Source of the DNA: Spiroplasma ixodetis Y32
GTDB taxonomy: Bacteria > Bacillota_I > Bacilli_A > Mycoplasmatales > VBWQ01
Reading direction: 5' to 3'
Length of the DNA stretch: 64,000 nt
Assembly: GCF_030316605.1 (NCBI RefSeq)
Contig: NZ_CP127039.1
Coordinates: forward strand, 372,001-436,000
This document shows, one piece after another, positions 33,826 to 43,386 of this stretch. Every line of letters starts with the position of its first letter. Position 1 is the first letter of the stretch. The notes below the pieces were generated by a model. That model saw nothing but the letters and a program-made list of their open reading frames with translations, searched no databases and was not told where the DNA came from. The position numbers and the translations under genes were made by a program.

Positions 33826-34332
33826 TTAATAAACTATCTCTGCTTCATCATGATTTGATATTGTTATATTTCAATCTTGTTCTTGAATTACTTGTTTTGC
33901 TAATTTTAATGATAATTCTTTATTTCATTTTTTATCTTTTGCATATCAAAATATTTTTACATATCATTTCTTTCATTCACTAGGACTTATTAACATATCT
34001 TTTGTTAATAATTTATTAAATTGTCCAGCAATAAAACCACGTAAATGCTCTTGTGTTTCATAACCAATACCATTTTTTGAATGAAAAGTACCACGTTCAA
34101 TAATTAAATCCATATTTTTAAAATGTTCAATATGAGAAATCATAAATAATTCAAATACTATATTAGTTTTTTTAAAATTTTTAAAATTAAAACTAGTTAC
34201 TAATAATGGTTTTCAATATTCATATGGTGTGTTATCTTTAATACTTTTTCAATCTTTGCTTGTCTTTTTTTCTCATAAAGTAAATCCAGTATTTTTTATA
34301 CTTGGGTCAATTGAAAGTAAATAATTATTCAT
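33826..34332 (-). CDS. RuvC-like phage resolvase
   Basis: 168 aa. RNase H-fold signature L-S-I-D-P-S-I-K-N-T-G-F near the start, L-I-I-E-R-G-T-F near residue 77, and N-H-D-E-A-E-I near 159 give the D, E, D/E catalytic set of RuvC-type resolvases. Probably cleaves Holliday or branched junctions during replication or packaging. Prophage B has a counterpart at 59002-59466. Confidence 0.75.
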
Positions 34333-34516
34333 AATTTCCACTTCCACAACTTTTACATTCTATAAATTGTTTTCATTCTCCTAAATTTTCTTGATTAGAT
34401 AAATCTAAATCACTTGCATATATACTAGTTATTGATTTACAATCTATACAAATAAAAGTTAAATTTTCTTCACTTTCAAATAATAATTTAAACTTTTGAT
34501 GTTCACATTTATTCAT
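34325..34516 (-). CDS. Zinc-ribbon protein (63 aa)
   Basis: Cys pairs C-E-H near residue 4, C-I-D-C near 23 and C-K-S-C near 54: zinc ribbon. Overlaps the resolvase start by 8 bases, so translationally coupled. Confidence 0.6.
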
Positions 34517-34626
34517 TATTTATTCTCCTTATTTTTATTTAAATTCATAACTAATATTTCTAAACAATTCATAAATCAATAATTAGTTAATCAAATTCTT
34601 TTATTACAATATTTACATTTATTCAT
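34516..34626 (-). CDS. Very small Cys-containing phage protein (36 aa)
   Basis: M-N-K-C-K-Y-C-N-K gives one C-x-x-C, then W-L-T-N-Y-W-F helix. Its stop overlaps the next start by one base (TAATG), and it overlaps the end of recT; kept for these couplings. Confidence 0.5.
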
Positions 34627-35433
34627 TTTTAAATACCAAATTATCTAATTTTTCAATATTTTCTTCTATTTTTTGAAAATTATTATTATTTTCGATTTCT
34701 ATATTATTATTATTATTTGGATTATCAATATATATTTTTTCTGTTTCAGTAATAATTGCTTGGTCACTTTCATATGCAATTTGCATTTCAGTACTCATAA
34801 TTACTCATTTTCTTAATAATTGAGTTAATACAGTTTTTAATGCCATATCATCAAAACTTGCAATAGCAAATTCTTTATTTTTTGCATAAGTTTTTGAATA
34901 TTTTAAAAAATGTTTTTCAATTTGTTCTTTTGACATATATAAAGTTTTTTCAAAACCATTTACTAATTGAAAATATGCTACATAACCAATAATAGGTTGT
35001 TTTAATCTTTCTAAATCACTTTGAATTCAATTAAATTCAATTCCCCTTTAAGTCTATCTACTTTTTCAATTTCTGTTAATCTAACATCACTTACATTAAT
35101 TTCTTTATATTGTTGACTACGTAATGATAATTGAATATAACCTTTATATCCCATTTGAAATTGAGCATTATTTATTTTAGTATTACTATCTCAATAAGGT
35201 ACAACATAACAATAACCAAAATTCTTTTCTAAAGGTAAATTTAATAATACTGCTTGATAAAAACTATTAATAATAGTTTCTGGATGTGCTTTATCTAAAC
35301 CATATTGATTTGAAATTGCTAATACATTGCTTTTAAGTTTTTGTATTTCTAAATTATTAATAATCCCTTTTTGTTTAATAAATTTTTCTACATTACCATT
35401 ATTAATATGTTTAATTATTAATTCATTTGCCAT
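34619..35433 (-). pseudogene. recT: RecT-family annealing protein, frameshifted
   Basis: N-terminal frame (from 35433) contains N-F-G-Y-C-Y-V-V-P-Y-W, A-Q-F-Q-M-G-Y-K-G-Y-I-Q-L-S-L-R-S, the RecT core. At the G run near 35043 (4 G) the frame is lost; the other frame continues F-N-W-I-Q-S-D-L-E-R-L ... to 34619. One more G would restore about 271 aa. Anneals single strands for phage recombination together with the adjacent exonuclease. Confidence 0.8.
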
Positions 35434-35434
35434 T

Positions 35435-36097
35435 TTATTTTAATTTCTTTCATGTTCAAATTGCTTTTTCTCATTCAATTAATAATTCATTTGTTATTTC
35501 AACTTTTATTAATTCAATATCATTTTCTTTAACTCAAAATATAAAATGTATATTTGATAATTTATAATTATTATTTTTTAATAATCAATAATATGCTATT
35601 ATTTGTAATTTTGATTTTTCTAATAACTCTTTTGAAAAAACTTTATAAGTTTTAAAATCAATTATTGTATATAAATCTAATTTTTCATTTTTAAATATTA
35701 AATCAGGAGTTCCTGCAACAATATCATAATTAAATGCTTGTTCAATAATATATTGTGCATTTTCAATAAATTTAAAAGGTAAATATTCTAATAATGTATA
35801 ACAATAATTTAAATAATTTTCTGGAAATAAATCTTTAATATAATTTTTAATTTGATTACTTATATTTTTAATATTTATATTTTTAAAATATAATTCCGCT
35901 ACTTTATGAACACAATTACCTCGAATTCTTGCATTATTTATATTAAAACAATGTTTACATTTATTTCATTTACAATATGAATTACCTAAATAATAATCAA
36001 GTATTTTACTTACTGATATTAATTCTTTATTTTGAATAAAATATTGATGTGTTTCTTTTTTAAAAATTAAATTATTTTTTTGATTGTTTAATTGCAT
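35435..36097 (-). CDS. PD-(D/E)XK phage exonuclease
   Basis: 220 aa. H near V-H-K-V-A-E-L, then A-G-T-P-D-L-I-F and I-I-D-F-K-T-Y-K (residues about 124-150) form the PD-(D/E)xK core of RecB/lambda-type exonucleases. Four Cys (C-K-W-N-K-C-K-H-C) near residue 41 may bind metal. The pairing with recT one base downstream is the classic phage two-component recombination unit. Confidence 0.8.
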
Positions 36098-36218
36098 TTT
36101 TAATTAAATTCCTTACAAATTTATTAATTGATATATTATTATTTTCTAAACAAAGTTTTTTTAATTCATAATGTTCTTCTTTTGTTAATCTAACAAAAAT
36201 TTGTTTAAGTTCTATCAT
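36072..36218 (-). CDS. Ribbon-helix-helix regulator (48 aa)
   Basis: K-Q-I-F-V-R-L-T-K-E-E-H-Y-E-L-K-K-L-C then I-S-I-N-K-F-V-R-N-L-I: strand-helix-helix as in Arc/CopG. Overlaps the exonuclease start by 26 bases. Possible repressor of this operon. Confidence 0.7.
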   Translation of the reverse strand: MIELKQIFVRLTKEEHYELKKLCLENNNISINKFVRNLIKNAIKQSKK

Positions 36219-36220
36219 AT

Positions 36221-36343
36221 TTATTCACTACTTTCTTTTTCCATAAATAATTCTTTAATTCTTTCACCATATTTACCATTTTCAATATCTTTAAAAAACA
36301 TTTGTAAATCATTTTTAATATCTTGAAAACTTTTATTTTGCAT
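36221..36343 (-). CDS. Small phage protein (40 aa)
   Basis: Q-N-K-S-F-Q-D-I-K-N-D-L-Q-M-F-F-K-D-I-E ... acidic tail. Ribosome site AAAGGAG just upstream; stop 2 bases before the next start. Unknown. Confidence 0.45.
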   Translation of the reverse strand: MQNKSFQDIKNDLQMFFKDIENGKYGERIKELFMEKESSE

Positions 36344-36347
36344 ATTA

Positions 36348-36530
36348 TTAAACTCCTTTAAAATTTTCTAATTGTAATTCATTAATATAATATTCTTTTA
36401 AACAATCTCAATTATCACTTGTTAAATACATATCTTCTTCAATCATTTCATTAATACATTTATTACAATAATAACTATTCTCTATTGCACTAATTCAAAT
36501 ATATTTTTCATTATGAATATTACATTTCAT
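36348..36530 (-). CDS. Zinc-binding small phage protein (60 aa)
   Basis: C-N-I-H near residue 3 and C-N-K-C near 22 form a likely zinc site; acidic C-half. Overlaps the upstream gene by 11 bases. Confidence 0.55.
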
Positions 36531-36675
36531 TATTATCACTCATTAATTTATAAAAACATTTATTACAAGTTCTATTTGCAAATGATGAATTTTTATGACA
36601 AATATCACATGAACCAAATATTTTTTCTTCTTGATATTTTAAATATATTATTTTATCTTCTTTTAAATTCAACAT
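36520..36675 (-). CDS. Zinc-ribbon small phage protein (51 aa)
   Basis: C-D-I-C-H and C-N-K-C pairs near residues 23-39. Similar in style to 59728-59898 of prophage B. Confidence 0.55.
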   Translation of the reverse strand: MLNLKEDKIIYLKYQEEKIFGSCDICHKNSSFANRTCNKCFYKLMSDNNEM

Positions 36676-36734
36676 AATTAATTCTCTCTTTCTATAATTT
36701 TTAATATTTCTTGTATTTGAATATATTTTTTATT

Positions 36735-37674
36735 CGGACTTCTCCCCACATGTACTTGTGGAGGAAACAATGAAATTGAATGAGTTCAACAATGCTTTTC
36801 AAACAGAACAGGATTGTTTAAAATATATAGCAAGTTTGAAGAAAAACAAATGTATCATGTGTTCTTGAACAAGTTTGAATACTTCTAATTTAAGAAGAAT
36901 AAGATGTTTGAAATGTCATCAAACATTTAGTATTCTTCATGGCACCATTTTTTACAAGTCACAAACACCTTTGAGATTTTGATTTTATCTCATCTTTAGA
37001 TGAATAAACACCAAACATGGAATTACATCAACTGATGTTGCAAAAGAATTGGGTGTGACTTTGAAAACTGCTTGAAGAATGGGTCATGAAATCAGAAATC
37101 GTATTGCCAAACAAGAACATCAATTTATTGTTGAGGGCATAGTGCAAATGGATGGAATGTATCTTTCACATATGGGCTTTAAAAACAAGGAAGATCTTTG
37201 ATAAATAAAACATTAATTGTTGGGATTTATGAAAAAACAACCAATAATTTAATTGTGAAAGTAATCAAAAACGCAAAAAGTAAAAATCTTTTGCAGTTTG
37301 CAAGAAACCATATTTCTTCAAAGTGTGATGTACATACTGATTCTTGAAAAGGATATCGTGATTTCAAATCACTTTTCCCTAATCACAAAACAGTTAACCA
37401 TCAAGATGGTTATGTTTCAAAAATTGGTGTAAATACCAATCAAATTGAATCAGTATGAAAACATATACGAAGAACATTTAAAACACATATCAAAGTTGCA
37501 AAACATCATGTTCATTTATATGCCAAAGAAGCTGCATATAAATTCAACAAGATACCTACTTTTGAAACTGTAATGCTATGTTTCATTTAAAAATGTGGGG
37601 AGAAGTCCGTAGATAGGCTTTTCTCAGCATTTATGTGATAAAATTTAAAAATAGTACATAAAGGGAGAAAAGCC
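36735..37674 (+). mobile_element. IS1595-family element (copy 9)
   Basis: 940 bp. Flanked by ttttttatt on both sides (36726-36734, 37675-37683), one base longer than the other copies, perhaps by chance in the T run. Confidence 0.9.
36770..37590 (+). pseudogene. IS1595 transposase, frameshifted
   Basis: A-run near 37184 has 5 instead of 6 A, shifting the frame after M-G-F-K. Glu after the first catalytic Asp is also changed to Gly (M-D-G-M-Y). Confidence 0.85.
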
Positions 37675-37723
37675 TTTTTTATTAATTCTATTTTTTCAAC
37701 ATTTAATAACATATTAATTTCCT

Positions 37724-38212
37724 TTAATAATTTAAATAAAATATTTTTTCATTATGAGTAGTTATATCTTTCATAGGTGTAACAATATAATTAATTGGCT
37801 TATCATTTTCTTTATAAGGATTATTTATTTTAAAACTTTTATTATCTTTTTCTCATGTAATGTTATATTTAAAACATTCTTGATTTTTATCATTTGTAAA
37901 AATATAATAACCATTATATTGTTCATAAAATGTACAAGATATTAATTCATTTTCATTTGTAGTAATATCTGGAATATTTTTAATATATTTTAAAATTTCA
38001 CTACCTTTAATACTTTCAATATCTTTTGTTATTGATTTTTTACCTAATTTATAATTAAAATCTTCAATTATTTTTAATGTTATTTTTTTATTATTTTTAT
38101 CAAAAGTAGTATCTTTAATTGGAAATCATGTTTCATATTCACCAATTTCTAATAACATACCTTTAGTTGTTTCTCTAACTTTATTTTTAATATCTAAATT
38201 AACATTAATCAT
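37724..38212 (-). CDS. Conserved prophage-end protein (homolog of 59870-60388)
   Basis: 162 aa. The C-terminal half matches the prophage B protein: F-K-Y-N-I-T-W-E, F-K-I-N-N-P-Y, P-I-N-Y-I-V-T, T-H-N-E-K. First gene of the leftward operon, next to the terminal leader. No known domain; alpha/beta, aromatic-rich. Being the end-proximal gene in A, B and C suggests a regulatory or immunity role, but this is a guess. Confidence 0.7.
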
Positions 38213-38336
38213 TACTAATCCTTTCTATGTATAAGCCTTATCACCTATAGTGATAAAAGGCTTATATATACTACTAACTAAGATACTCTACTACTCTACG
38301 TAAGGCTTATGCTACTGTAAGTAGCAAAGCCTTGGA

Positions 38337-38359
38337 GGGTAGGGGTTCTAGGGGAAGGG
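38337..38359 (+). other. Candidate G-quadruplex
   Basis: Four G runs of 3, 4, 4 and 3 with spacers ta, ttcta and aa, in otherwise AT-rich DNA; on the plus strand, about 220 bp inside the prophage C right end. Confidence 0.5.
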
Positions 38360-38550
38360 AACCAAAAAATATCAAGTTGTAAAAGAGCACGACAAAAATT
38401 ACTATTTGCAAATTCCTATACAATAGCTTTTATAATTTTTATTAAATTTAGAATAATTAATTACTTTAATAAAGTATAGGTTTAATAAAATAATTAATTA
38501 TAATTTTTTAACAATTAAAAATGAGAGTTTTATCTCTCATTTATGTTTTT

Positions 38551-38582
38551 ATTAAACCGTATCCAAGTTTGCAATGCGCCCC
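38551..38582 (-). repeat. Terminal inverted repeat of prophage C, right
   Basis: Reverse complement begins ggggcgcattgcaaacttgg and aligns with 27189-27219. Confidence 0.75.
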
Positions 38583-39475
38583 ATTGGGAGTTCATGAATT
38601 AATGTTCAATGAACAATATTTTGTAAAATCACATGCTTTTTTAACTTTTACTATACTTATTGTTCCGGGATTATTGGCAAGTTTAATTATTATACCAATT
38701 AATATGCTTACGCTTAATATTTCAACTATTACAATTTCAAAAATCAGTTATTCTATTATTGCTGCTTTGTGTTTTTTCATTTTAACTTTTTTCATGTCTT
38801 TTCTTTTGCGAGAAGATCCAAAAAATATGGGTATGCATGATGAAATAGTTTTAAAAAAAATTAAAACAATGAAAAATAATAATTTTAATTATGCTTGGAT
38901 TAACTATTTATTTAATTTATTATTTAATGGATTCTCAATTTTTTAATTATAAAATAAGTAATATTGATCAAAGATGGCATGTTTATAAAACTTTATTTAC
39001 TACTTTGCCACAAGTAATTGGTGTTTTTTATTGGGATGATGATTATATTATTTTTTCAGTGCTAATATTGCTTTATATTTTGGTTTTGGAATTTATATAG
39101 TAAGTATTATTATTAGTTTAGTAACTATTAATATTTACGCAGTTTTGATTTCAGAAATTTTTATCCAATATTGCTTTTGGCATTTGCAGTTTTGTTATAT
39201 ATAGTTTGGTTTTAGATTGAAATTATCGACAATTAATGCCTATCACAGGAATTTATGCATCATGTATAGCTATTTTAACTTGTAATGTTGATTTACTCGA
39301 TAGTTTTATTAATTATAATTTAATTATTTTAAATAATAAAATAATGTTTTATATTGGTAATAGTATTGCGTTATTAACTGTTATTAGTTTAATATTTATT
39401 ACGTTATTTTCTTCAAATTATTGAGTGACAGAAAAGCATCATGTTTTAACAAATCACAATTGAAATAAAATTTAA
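38583..39475 (+). pseudogene. MFS transporter gene, 3' part
   Basis: Begins at the duplicated target (L-G-V-H-E-L-M-F-N-E-Q-Y-F), then membrane helices, the loop L-L-R-E-D-P-K-N-M-G-M-H-D-E (MFS central loop, as in hexose-phosphate transporters), then TAA near 38944, frame changes near 38990-39180, and resumes M-P-I-T-G-I-Y-A-S-C to TAA 39473-39475. Dead gene, already decayed besides the prophage insertion. Confidence 0.65.
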
Positions 39476-39562
39476 GCATATTAAATACTTTACTACATAA
39501 AATTATATAAAATATGGTTATGTCATTATAAAAAAAATTAAGAATTTAAGAGAGGTTTTTTT

Positions 39563-40428
39563 ATGTCTGAAAAAAGTAAAAAAAAGAAAATTATTACTGC
39601 CATTGTTGGTGGTACTACTTTAGTTGGTGGAGCCACTGCTGGTATTTTGTATACTTCTGATATAGAAGCAAAAAACGAGGAAGAAAATGAAAAAGAAAAA
39701 AAATAAAATCACAATCTAATCCAAAAATTTTATTACCTAAACCACCAAATTGAAATAGACAATCAAATCATTATAAATATACAATAATACAACAACAAGA
39801 TACAATTTACGTTGATAGTAATGGAGAAGAGCAAACAACTAGTAAAATAGACTTATCAGATATAAAAACTATTGAAAATGTTCAAATTGGATTTTATGAA
39901 AATAAAATTGGAGAAATTCAAGCTGTTAAAATGCCAAAAACAATTCAAAAAGTACCAAATCAGTTACCATTAGAAATAACAAGTACAAAACAGATGTTTC
40001 AAAGTGTTTCATCATTTGATCAAGATATTTCGGGTTGAGATGTTTTAAATGTTACAGATATGAGTGATATGTTTGCATATGCAACTTCATTTAATCAGAA
40101 TATTTCAGTTTGAAGAGTAGAAAAAGTAAAAATTATAAGAGGTATGTTTTTTAATGCACATGCTTTTGATCAAAATATTTCAAGTTGAAATGTAAATAAA
40201 GTGAGAGATATGTATGGTTTGTTTGCTGGTGCAAGAAAATTTAATTAAGATATTTCAGGTTGAGATGTTTCAAATGTAATAACTATGCATTCTATGTTTG
40301 CCGGTGCAATAACGTTTGATCAAAATTTATCACAATGAAATGTTTCAAAAGTAATAATTCATGATAATTTTGCCATTAATTCTCAAATTAGTAATAGCAT
40401 TGATAAATTGCCAAATTTTAATTTTTAG
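39563..40428 (+). pseudogene. DUF285-repeat surface protein, broken
   Basis: N-terminal anchor K-K-K-K-I-I-T-A-I-V-G-G-T-T-L-V-G-G-A-T. Frame ends at TAA 39704 after an 8-A run; one extra A would continue K-S-Q-S-N-P-K ... with about five repeats of F-D/N-Q-D/N-I-S-x-W-D/N-V-x-x-V-x-x-M-x-x-M-F (DUF285, Mollicutes surface proteins). A second defect, TAA for CAA, sits near 40245 (F-N-(Q)-D-I-S). Stop 40426-40428. GAGAGG precedes ATG. Confidence 0.8.
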
Positions 40429-40489
40429 ATTTTATAATTTATGATGAAAATTTGAAATAATTATTAGTAATTTTTAAGAAAACCAAAAA

Positions 40490-40518
40490 TTGCTTTATAG
40501 TAGAAAGTAATGTATAAT
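40490..40518 (+). promoter_or_regulatory. Promoter of ssrA
   Basis: TTGCTT (40490-40495), 17-base spacer, TATAAT (40513-40518), 6 bases before the tmRNA 5' end. Confidence 0.8.
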
Positions 40519-40524
40519 ATTAAC

Positions 40525-40941
40525 GGGGATGTTCTGGTTTCGACAGGAGTGAACAACTAATTGTGGCAGTGGTTTGGTAGACCATAATACTACGAGGTTT
40601 CATAACCGGAAAACAAACTAAAACCGTAGTACCTAACTGATTCACAACAAAGTTAAACAACTTTGGATTTGGTTTAGGAAATCAAGCAGTTTTACCTGCT
40701 TAATTACTTAAGAAGTAAATACTACCGTTGCTAATAGCAAGTTTATCATTATTAGTAACGTATCATAAGGATAAACTAGAAAAAATGATGTTAATAAATT
40801 TTTTCGAATTTCCATTAACTAGCTATTCATAATTTCGTATAATTTATTATTAAATAGTGATTTTTCTAAATTATACTAAACTGTAGATACAGTTAGTCAG
40901 TTAACTTTTGGACGCGGGTTCGATCCCCGCCATCTCCACCA
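40525..40941 (+). ncRNA. ssrA: tmRNA
   Basis: 5' ggggatgttctggtttcgac and 3' ggttcgatccccgccatctc plus CCA form the tRNA-Ala-like domain. A tag frame ends ...A-V-L-P-A-TAA near 40701-40703 (resume codon not determined). Pseudoknot-like repeats follow. Rescues stalled ribosomes with SmpB (23043). Confidence 0.95.
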
Positions 40942-40946
40942 TAAAT

Positions 40947-40974
40947 TAAATGCACAATTGTGCTTTTTTTTATT
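40947..40974 (+). terminator. Terminator after tmRNA
   Basis: Stem aatgcaca / tgtgctt followed by T8. Confidence 0.75.
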
Positions 40975-40992
40975 ATTTAATTTAATAATTAA

Positions 40993-41933
40993 CGGACTTC
41001 TCCCCACATGTACTTGTGGAGGAAACAATGAAATTGAATGAGTTCAACAATGCTTTTCAAACAGAACAGGATTGTTTAAAATATATAGCAAGTTTGAAGA
41101 AAAACAAATGTATCATGTGTTCTTGAACAAGTTTGAATACTTCTAATTTAAGAAGAATAAGATGTTTGAAATGTCATCAAACATTTAGTATTCTTCATGG
41201 CACCATTTTTTACAAGTCACAAACACCTTTGAGATTTTGATTTTATCTCATCTTTAGATGAATAAACACCAAACATGGAATTACATCAACTGATGTTGCA
41301 AAAGAATTGGGTGTGACTTTGAAAACTGCTTGAAGAATGGGTCATGAAATCAGAAATCGTATTGCCAAACAAGAACATCAATTTATTGTTGAGGGCATAG
41401 TGCAAATGGATGAAATGTATCTTTCACATATGGGTTTTAAAAAACAAGGAAGATCTTTGATAAATAAAACATTAATTGTTGGGATTTATGAAAAAACAAC
41501 CAATAATTTAATTGTGAAAGTAATCAAAAACGCAAAAAGTAAAAATCTTTTGCAGTTTGCAAGAAACCATATTTCTTCAAAGTGTGATGTACATACTGAT
41601 TCTTGAAAAGGATATCGTGATTTCAAATCACTTTTCCCTAATCACAAAACAGTTAACCATCAAGATGGTTATGTTTCAAAAATTGGCGTAAATACCAATC
41701 AAATTGAATCAGTATGAAAACATATACGAAGAACATTTAAAACACATATCAAAGTTGCAAAACATCATGTTCATTTATATGCCAAAGAAGCTGCATATAA
41801 ATTCAACAAGATACCTACTTTTGAAACTGTAATGCTATGTTTCATTTAAAAATGTGGGGAGAAGTCCGTAGATAGGCTTTTCTCAACATTTATGTGATAA
41901 AATTTAAAAATAGTACATAAAGGGAGAAAAGCC
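40993..41933 (+). mobile_element. IS1595-family element (copy 10)
   Basis: 941 bp, flanked by ataattaa (40985-40992, 41934-41941), between tmRNA and the tRNA cluster. 41934-42088 beyond it is gene-free and leads into the tRNAs. Confidence 0.92.
41028..41849 (+). CDS. IS1595-family transposase
   Basis: 273 aa, intact; reference-like copy. Same domains and D-D-N residues as 25945-26766. Confidence 0.92.
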
Positions 41934-42088
41934 ATAATTAATTATAAATAACTTTATAAGATTTTAATTAGTGAAATAAATAATAAAAAAATATTTAAAT
42001 ATTTTATGAATAATATTGTAAAACTAGTTGCAAATAGTAACTAGTCTTGGTAATATTGAAAAGTCTTTAAATTTTTTTAATTATATTT

Positions 42089-42164
42089 GGAGCCGTGGCC
42101 AAGTGGTTTAAGGCATAAGTCTGCAAAACTTTGATCGTCGGTTCGAATCCGATCGGCTCCTCCA
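42089..42164 (+). tRNA. tRNA-Cys(GCA)
   Basis: Loop ctgcaaa, acceptor ggagccg/cggctcc, CCA encoded. First of the nine-tRNA cluster. Confidence 0.93.
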
Positions 42165-42271
42165 AAATATTAATAATATTTGCAAATATACTTGTAAATA
42201 TTACTTTTAATAAGTTATAATTGATTAGGTTTAATGATTTAATGAGTTACTATAAATTTTAGTAATTAAAT

Positions 42272-42348
42272 GCGTCTGTAGATCAATTGGATAGATCGTT
42301 TGACTACGGATCAAAAGGTTGTGGGTTCAAGTCCTGCCAGGCGCACCA
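42272..42348 (+). tRNA. tRNA-Arg(ACG)
   Basis: Loop ctacgga; acceptor gcgtctg / caggcgc; CCA encoded. Confidence 0.93.
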
Positions 42349-42349
42349 T

Positions 42350-42426
42350 CGGGATGTAGCTCAGCTTGGTAGAGCGCTCGGTTTGGGACCGAGAGGTCGC
42401 AGGTTCGAATCCTGTCTTCCCGACCA
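42350..42426 (+). tRNA. tRNA-Pro(UGG)
   Basis: Loop tttggga; acceptor cgggatg / cttcccg; CCA encoded. Confidence 0.93.
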
Positions 42427-42436
42427 TATTAAATAA

Positions 42437-42512
42437 GGGCCCTTAGCTCATTTGGTAGAGTACCTGCCTTGCACGTAGGAGGTGATCGGTTCGATCCCGA
42501 TAGGGTCCACCA
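42437..42512 (+). tRNA. tRNA-Ala(UGC)
   Basis: Loop cttgcac; acceptor gggccct / agggtcc; CCA encoded. Confidence 0.93.
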
Positions 42513-42544
42513 TTATATATCGGTTAAACATTTAAACTAAAACT

Positions 42545-42621
42545 GGCGAGGTAGCTCAGTTGATTAGAGCGTTCGGTTCATACCCGAGAGGCCATGGGTT
42601 TGAGTCCCATCCCCGCTACCA
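42545..42621 (+). tRNA. tRNA-Met(CAU), elongator
   Basis: Loop ttcatac; body resembles elongator tRNA-Met (ggcg...gctacca). Confidence 0.85.
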
Positions 42622-42628
42622 TAGTCTA

Positions 42629-42705
42629 GGACCCTTAGCTTAGTTGGTTAAAGCTCCCGGCTCATAACCGGGCGAGCATTGGTTCGAATCCGATAGGGTC
42701 CACCA
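42629..42705 (+). tRNA. tRNA-Ile(CAU), lysidine type
   Basis: CAT anticodon in loop ctcataa on a ggaccctta...agggtccacca body, which is the Ile2 identity pattern; C34 would be modified to lysidine to read AUA. Confidence 0.75.
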
Positions 42706-42718
42706 TACTTAAATACTC

Positions 42719-42808
42719 GGAGGCTTACCCAAGTCCGGTTGAAGGGAACAGTCTTGAAAACTGTCAGTGCGCAAGTGCTCGAGGGTTCGAATCCCTCAGC
42801 CTCCTCCA
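42719..42808 (+). tRNA. tRNA-Ser(UGA)
   Basis: Loop cttgaaa, long variable arm, CCA encoded. Confidence 0.93.
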
Positions 42809-42829
42809 TTATTATTAAATTTTATACAT

Positions 42830-42904
42830 CGCGGAGTGGGGAAGTGGTATCCCGTCGGGCTCATAATCCGAAGATCATTGGTTCAAATCCAGTCTCCGCA
42901 ACCA
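42830..42904 (+). tRNA. tRNA-fMet(CAU), initiator
   Basis: CAT in loop ctcataa with the GC-rich gtcggg stem, and a c-a mismatch at the first acceptor pair (cgcggag / ctccgca), initiator features. Confidence 0.85.
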
Positions 42905-42905
42905 C

Positions 42906-42981
42906 GGTCTTGTGGTAAAGTGGTTAATACGCCTCCCTGTCACGGAGGAGATCACGGGTTCGATCCCCGTCAAGACCGCCA
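42906..42981 (+). tRNA. tRNA-Asp(GUC)
   Basis: Loop ctgtcac; acceptor ggtcttg / caagacc; CCA encoded. Confidence 0.93.
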
Positions 42982-43013
42982 TTTAGAAAATAAAACATAA
43001 GCATTATTAATTT

Positions 43014-43046
43014 AGAGAGTAAGTAAAAGGTCTTACTCTTTTTTTA
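43014..43046 (+). terminator. Terminator of tRNA cluster
   Basis: Stem agagtaag / cttactct followed by T7. Confidence 0.8.
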
Positions 43047-43212
43047 TTGTTGTAATTAATAATTATTTTATTCATTATGGAAGAAAGTTTTTGATTGATT
43101 AAGTAAATTAAAAATATTAAAATACACGTATAATTTAAATAATTAATATAATTTTATTTAAATTTAACTATTACTTTATAATAGTTTTTAATTTTTAAAA
43201 AGGAGTAAAAAT

Positions 43213-43386
43213 ATGCTAAACAATTTATTAAACTTTAATAACTCATCTTCAAGTATCATAAGTAGCAATAATGTTGAGACATTGATACCAGTGAATAATG
43301 CATTAACATTAGAAAATGGTATCAATGAACCAATTTGAAAAAATATATTATCATTATTTTTGGGAGCGTGGCGAAGATGTCGATAA
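43213..43386 (+). pseudogene. Host ORF truncated by prophage A
   Basis: M-L-N-N-L-L-N-F-N-N-S-S-S-S-I-I ... W-K-N-I-L-S-L-F runs into the prophage end (tgggagcgtgg, 43361) and stops at 43384. AAGGAG precedes the ATG. Ser/Asn-rich; unknown. The 3' part is not in the window. Confidence 0.5.

Larger units (their letters stand above)
36678..37712 (-). pseudogene. Small phage ORF split by IS1595
   Basis: M-L-L-N-V-E-K-I-E-L-I-K then IS1595 then N-I-Q-I-Q-E-I-L-K-I-I-E-R-E-N stop. About 25 aa. AAAGGAAATTA lies before the ATG (37710-37712). Confidence 0.4.
27189..38582. mobile_element. Prophage C: transposable prophage remnant in MFS gene
   Basis: Bounded by about 31-bp imperfect terminal inverted repeats (27189-27219 and 38551-38582, roughly 24 matches with one gap) and an 8-bp direct repeat attgggag (27181-27188, 38583-38590). 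Removing it joins ...G-M-S-T-A-S-L-G to V-H-E-L-M-F-N-E in one MFS frame. Contents: DDE transposase fragment, one virion-type gene, and a leftward early operon with retropepsin, RuvC-like resolvase, RecT, exonuclease. It is itself hit by two IS1595 and an IS3-like remnant, and the terminase-portal-capsid block is missing. Confidence 0.8.
38213..38582 (-). promoter_or_regulatory. Prophage C leader with repeated hairpin arms
   Basis: 370 bases without a gene. Four copies of a 7-base arm (aagcctt at 38233-38239 and 38327-38333; aaggctt at 38257-38263 and 38302-38308) make two hairpins whose arms can swap partners, as in attenuators. The promoter-proximal side also holds a G-rich run (38337-38359) and the right terminal repeat (38551-38582). 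Confidence 0.5.

Noticed and set aside
42767..43000. Open frame across the tRNA cluster
   Set aside because: It overlaps four tRNA genes and has no coding features; a shadow of tRNA sequence.
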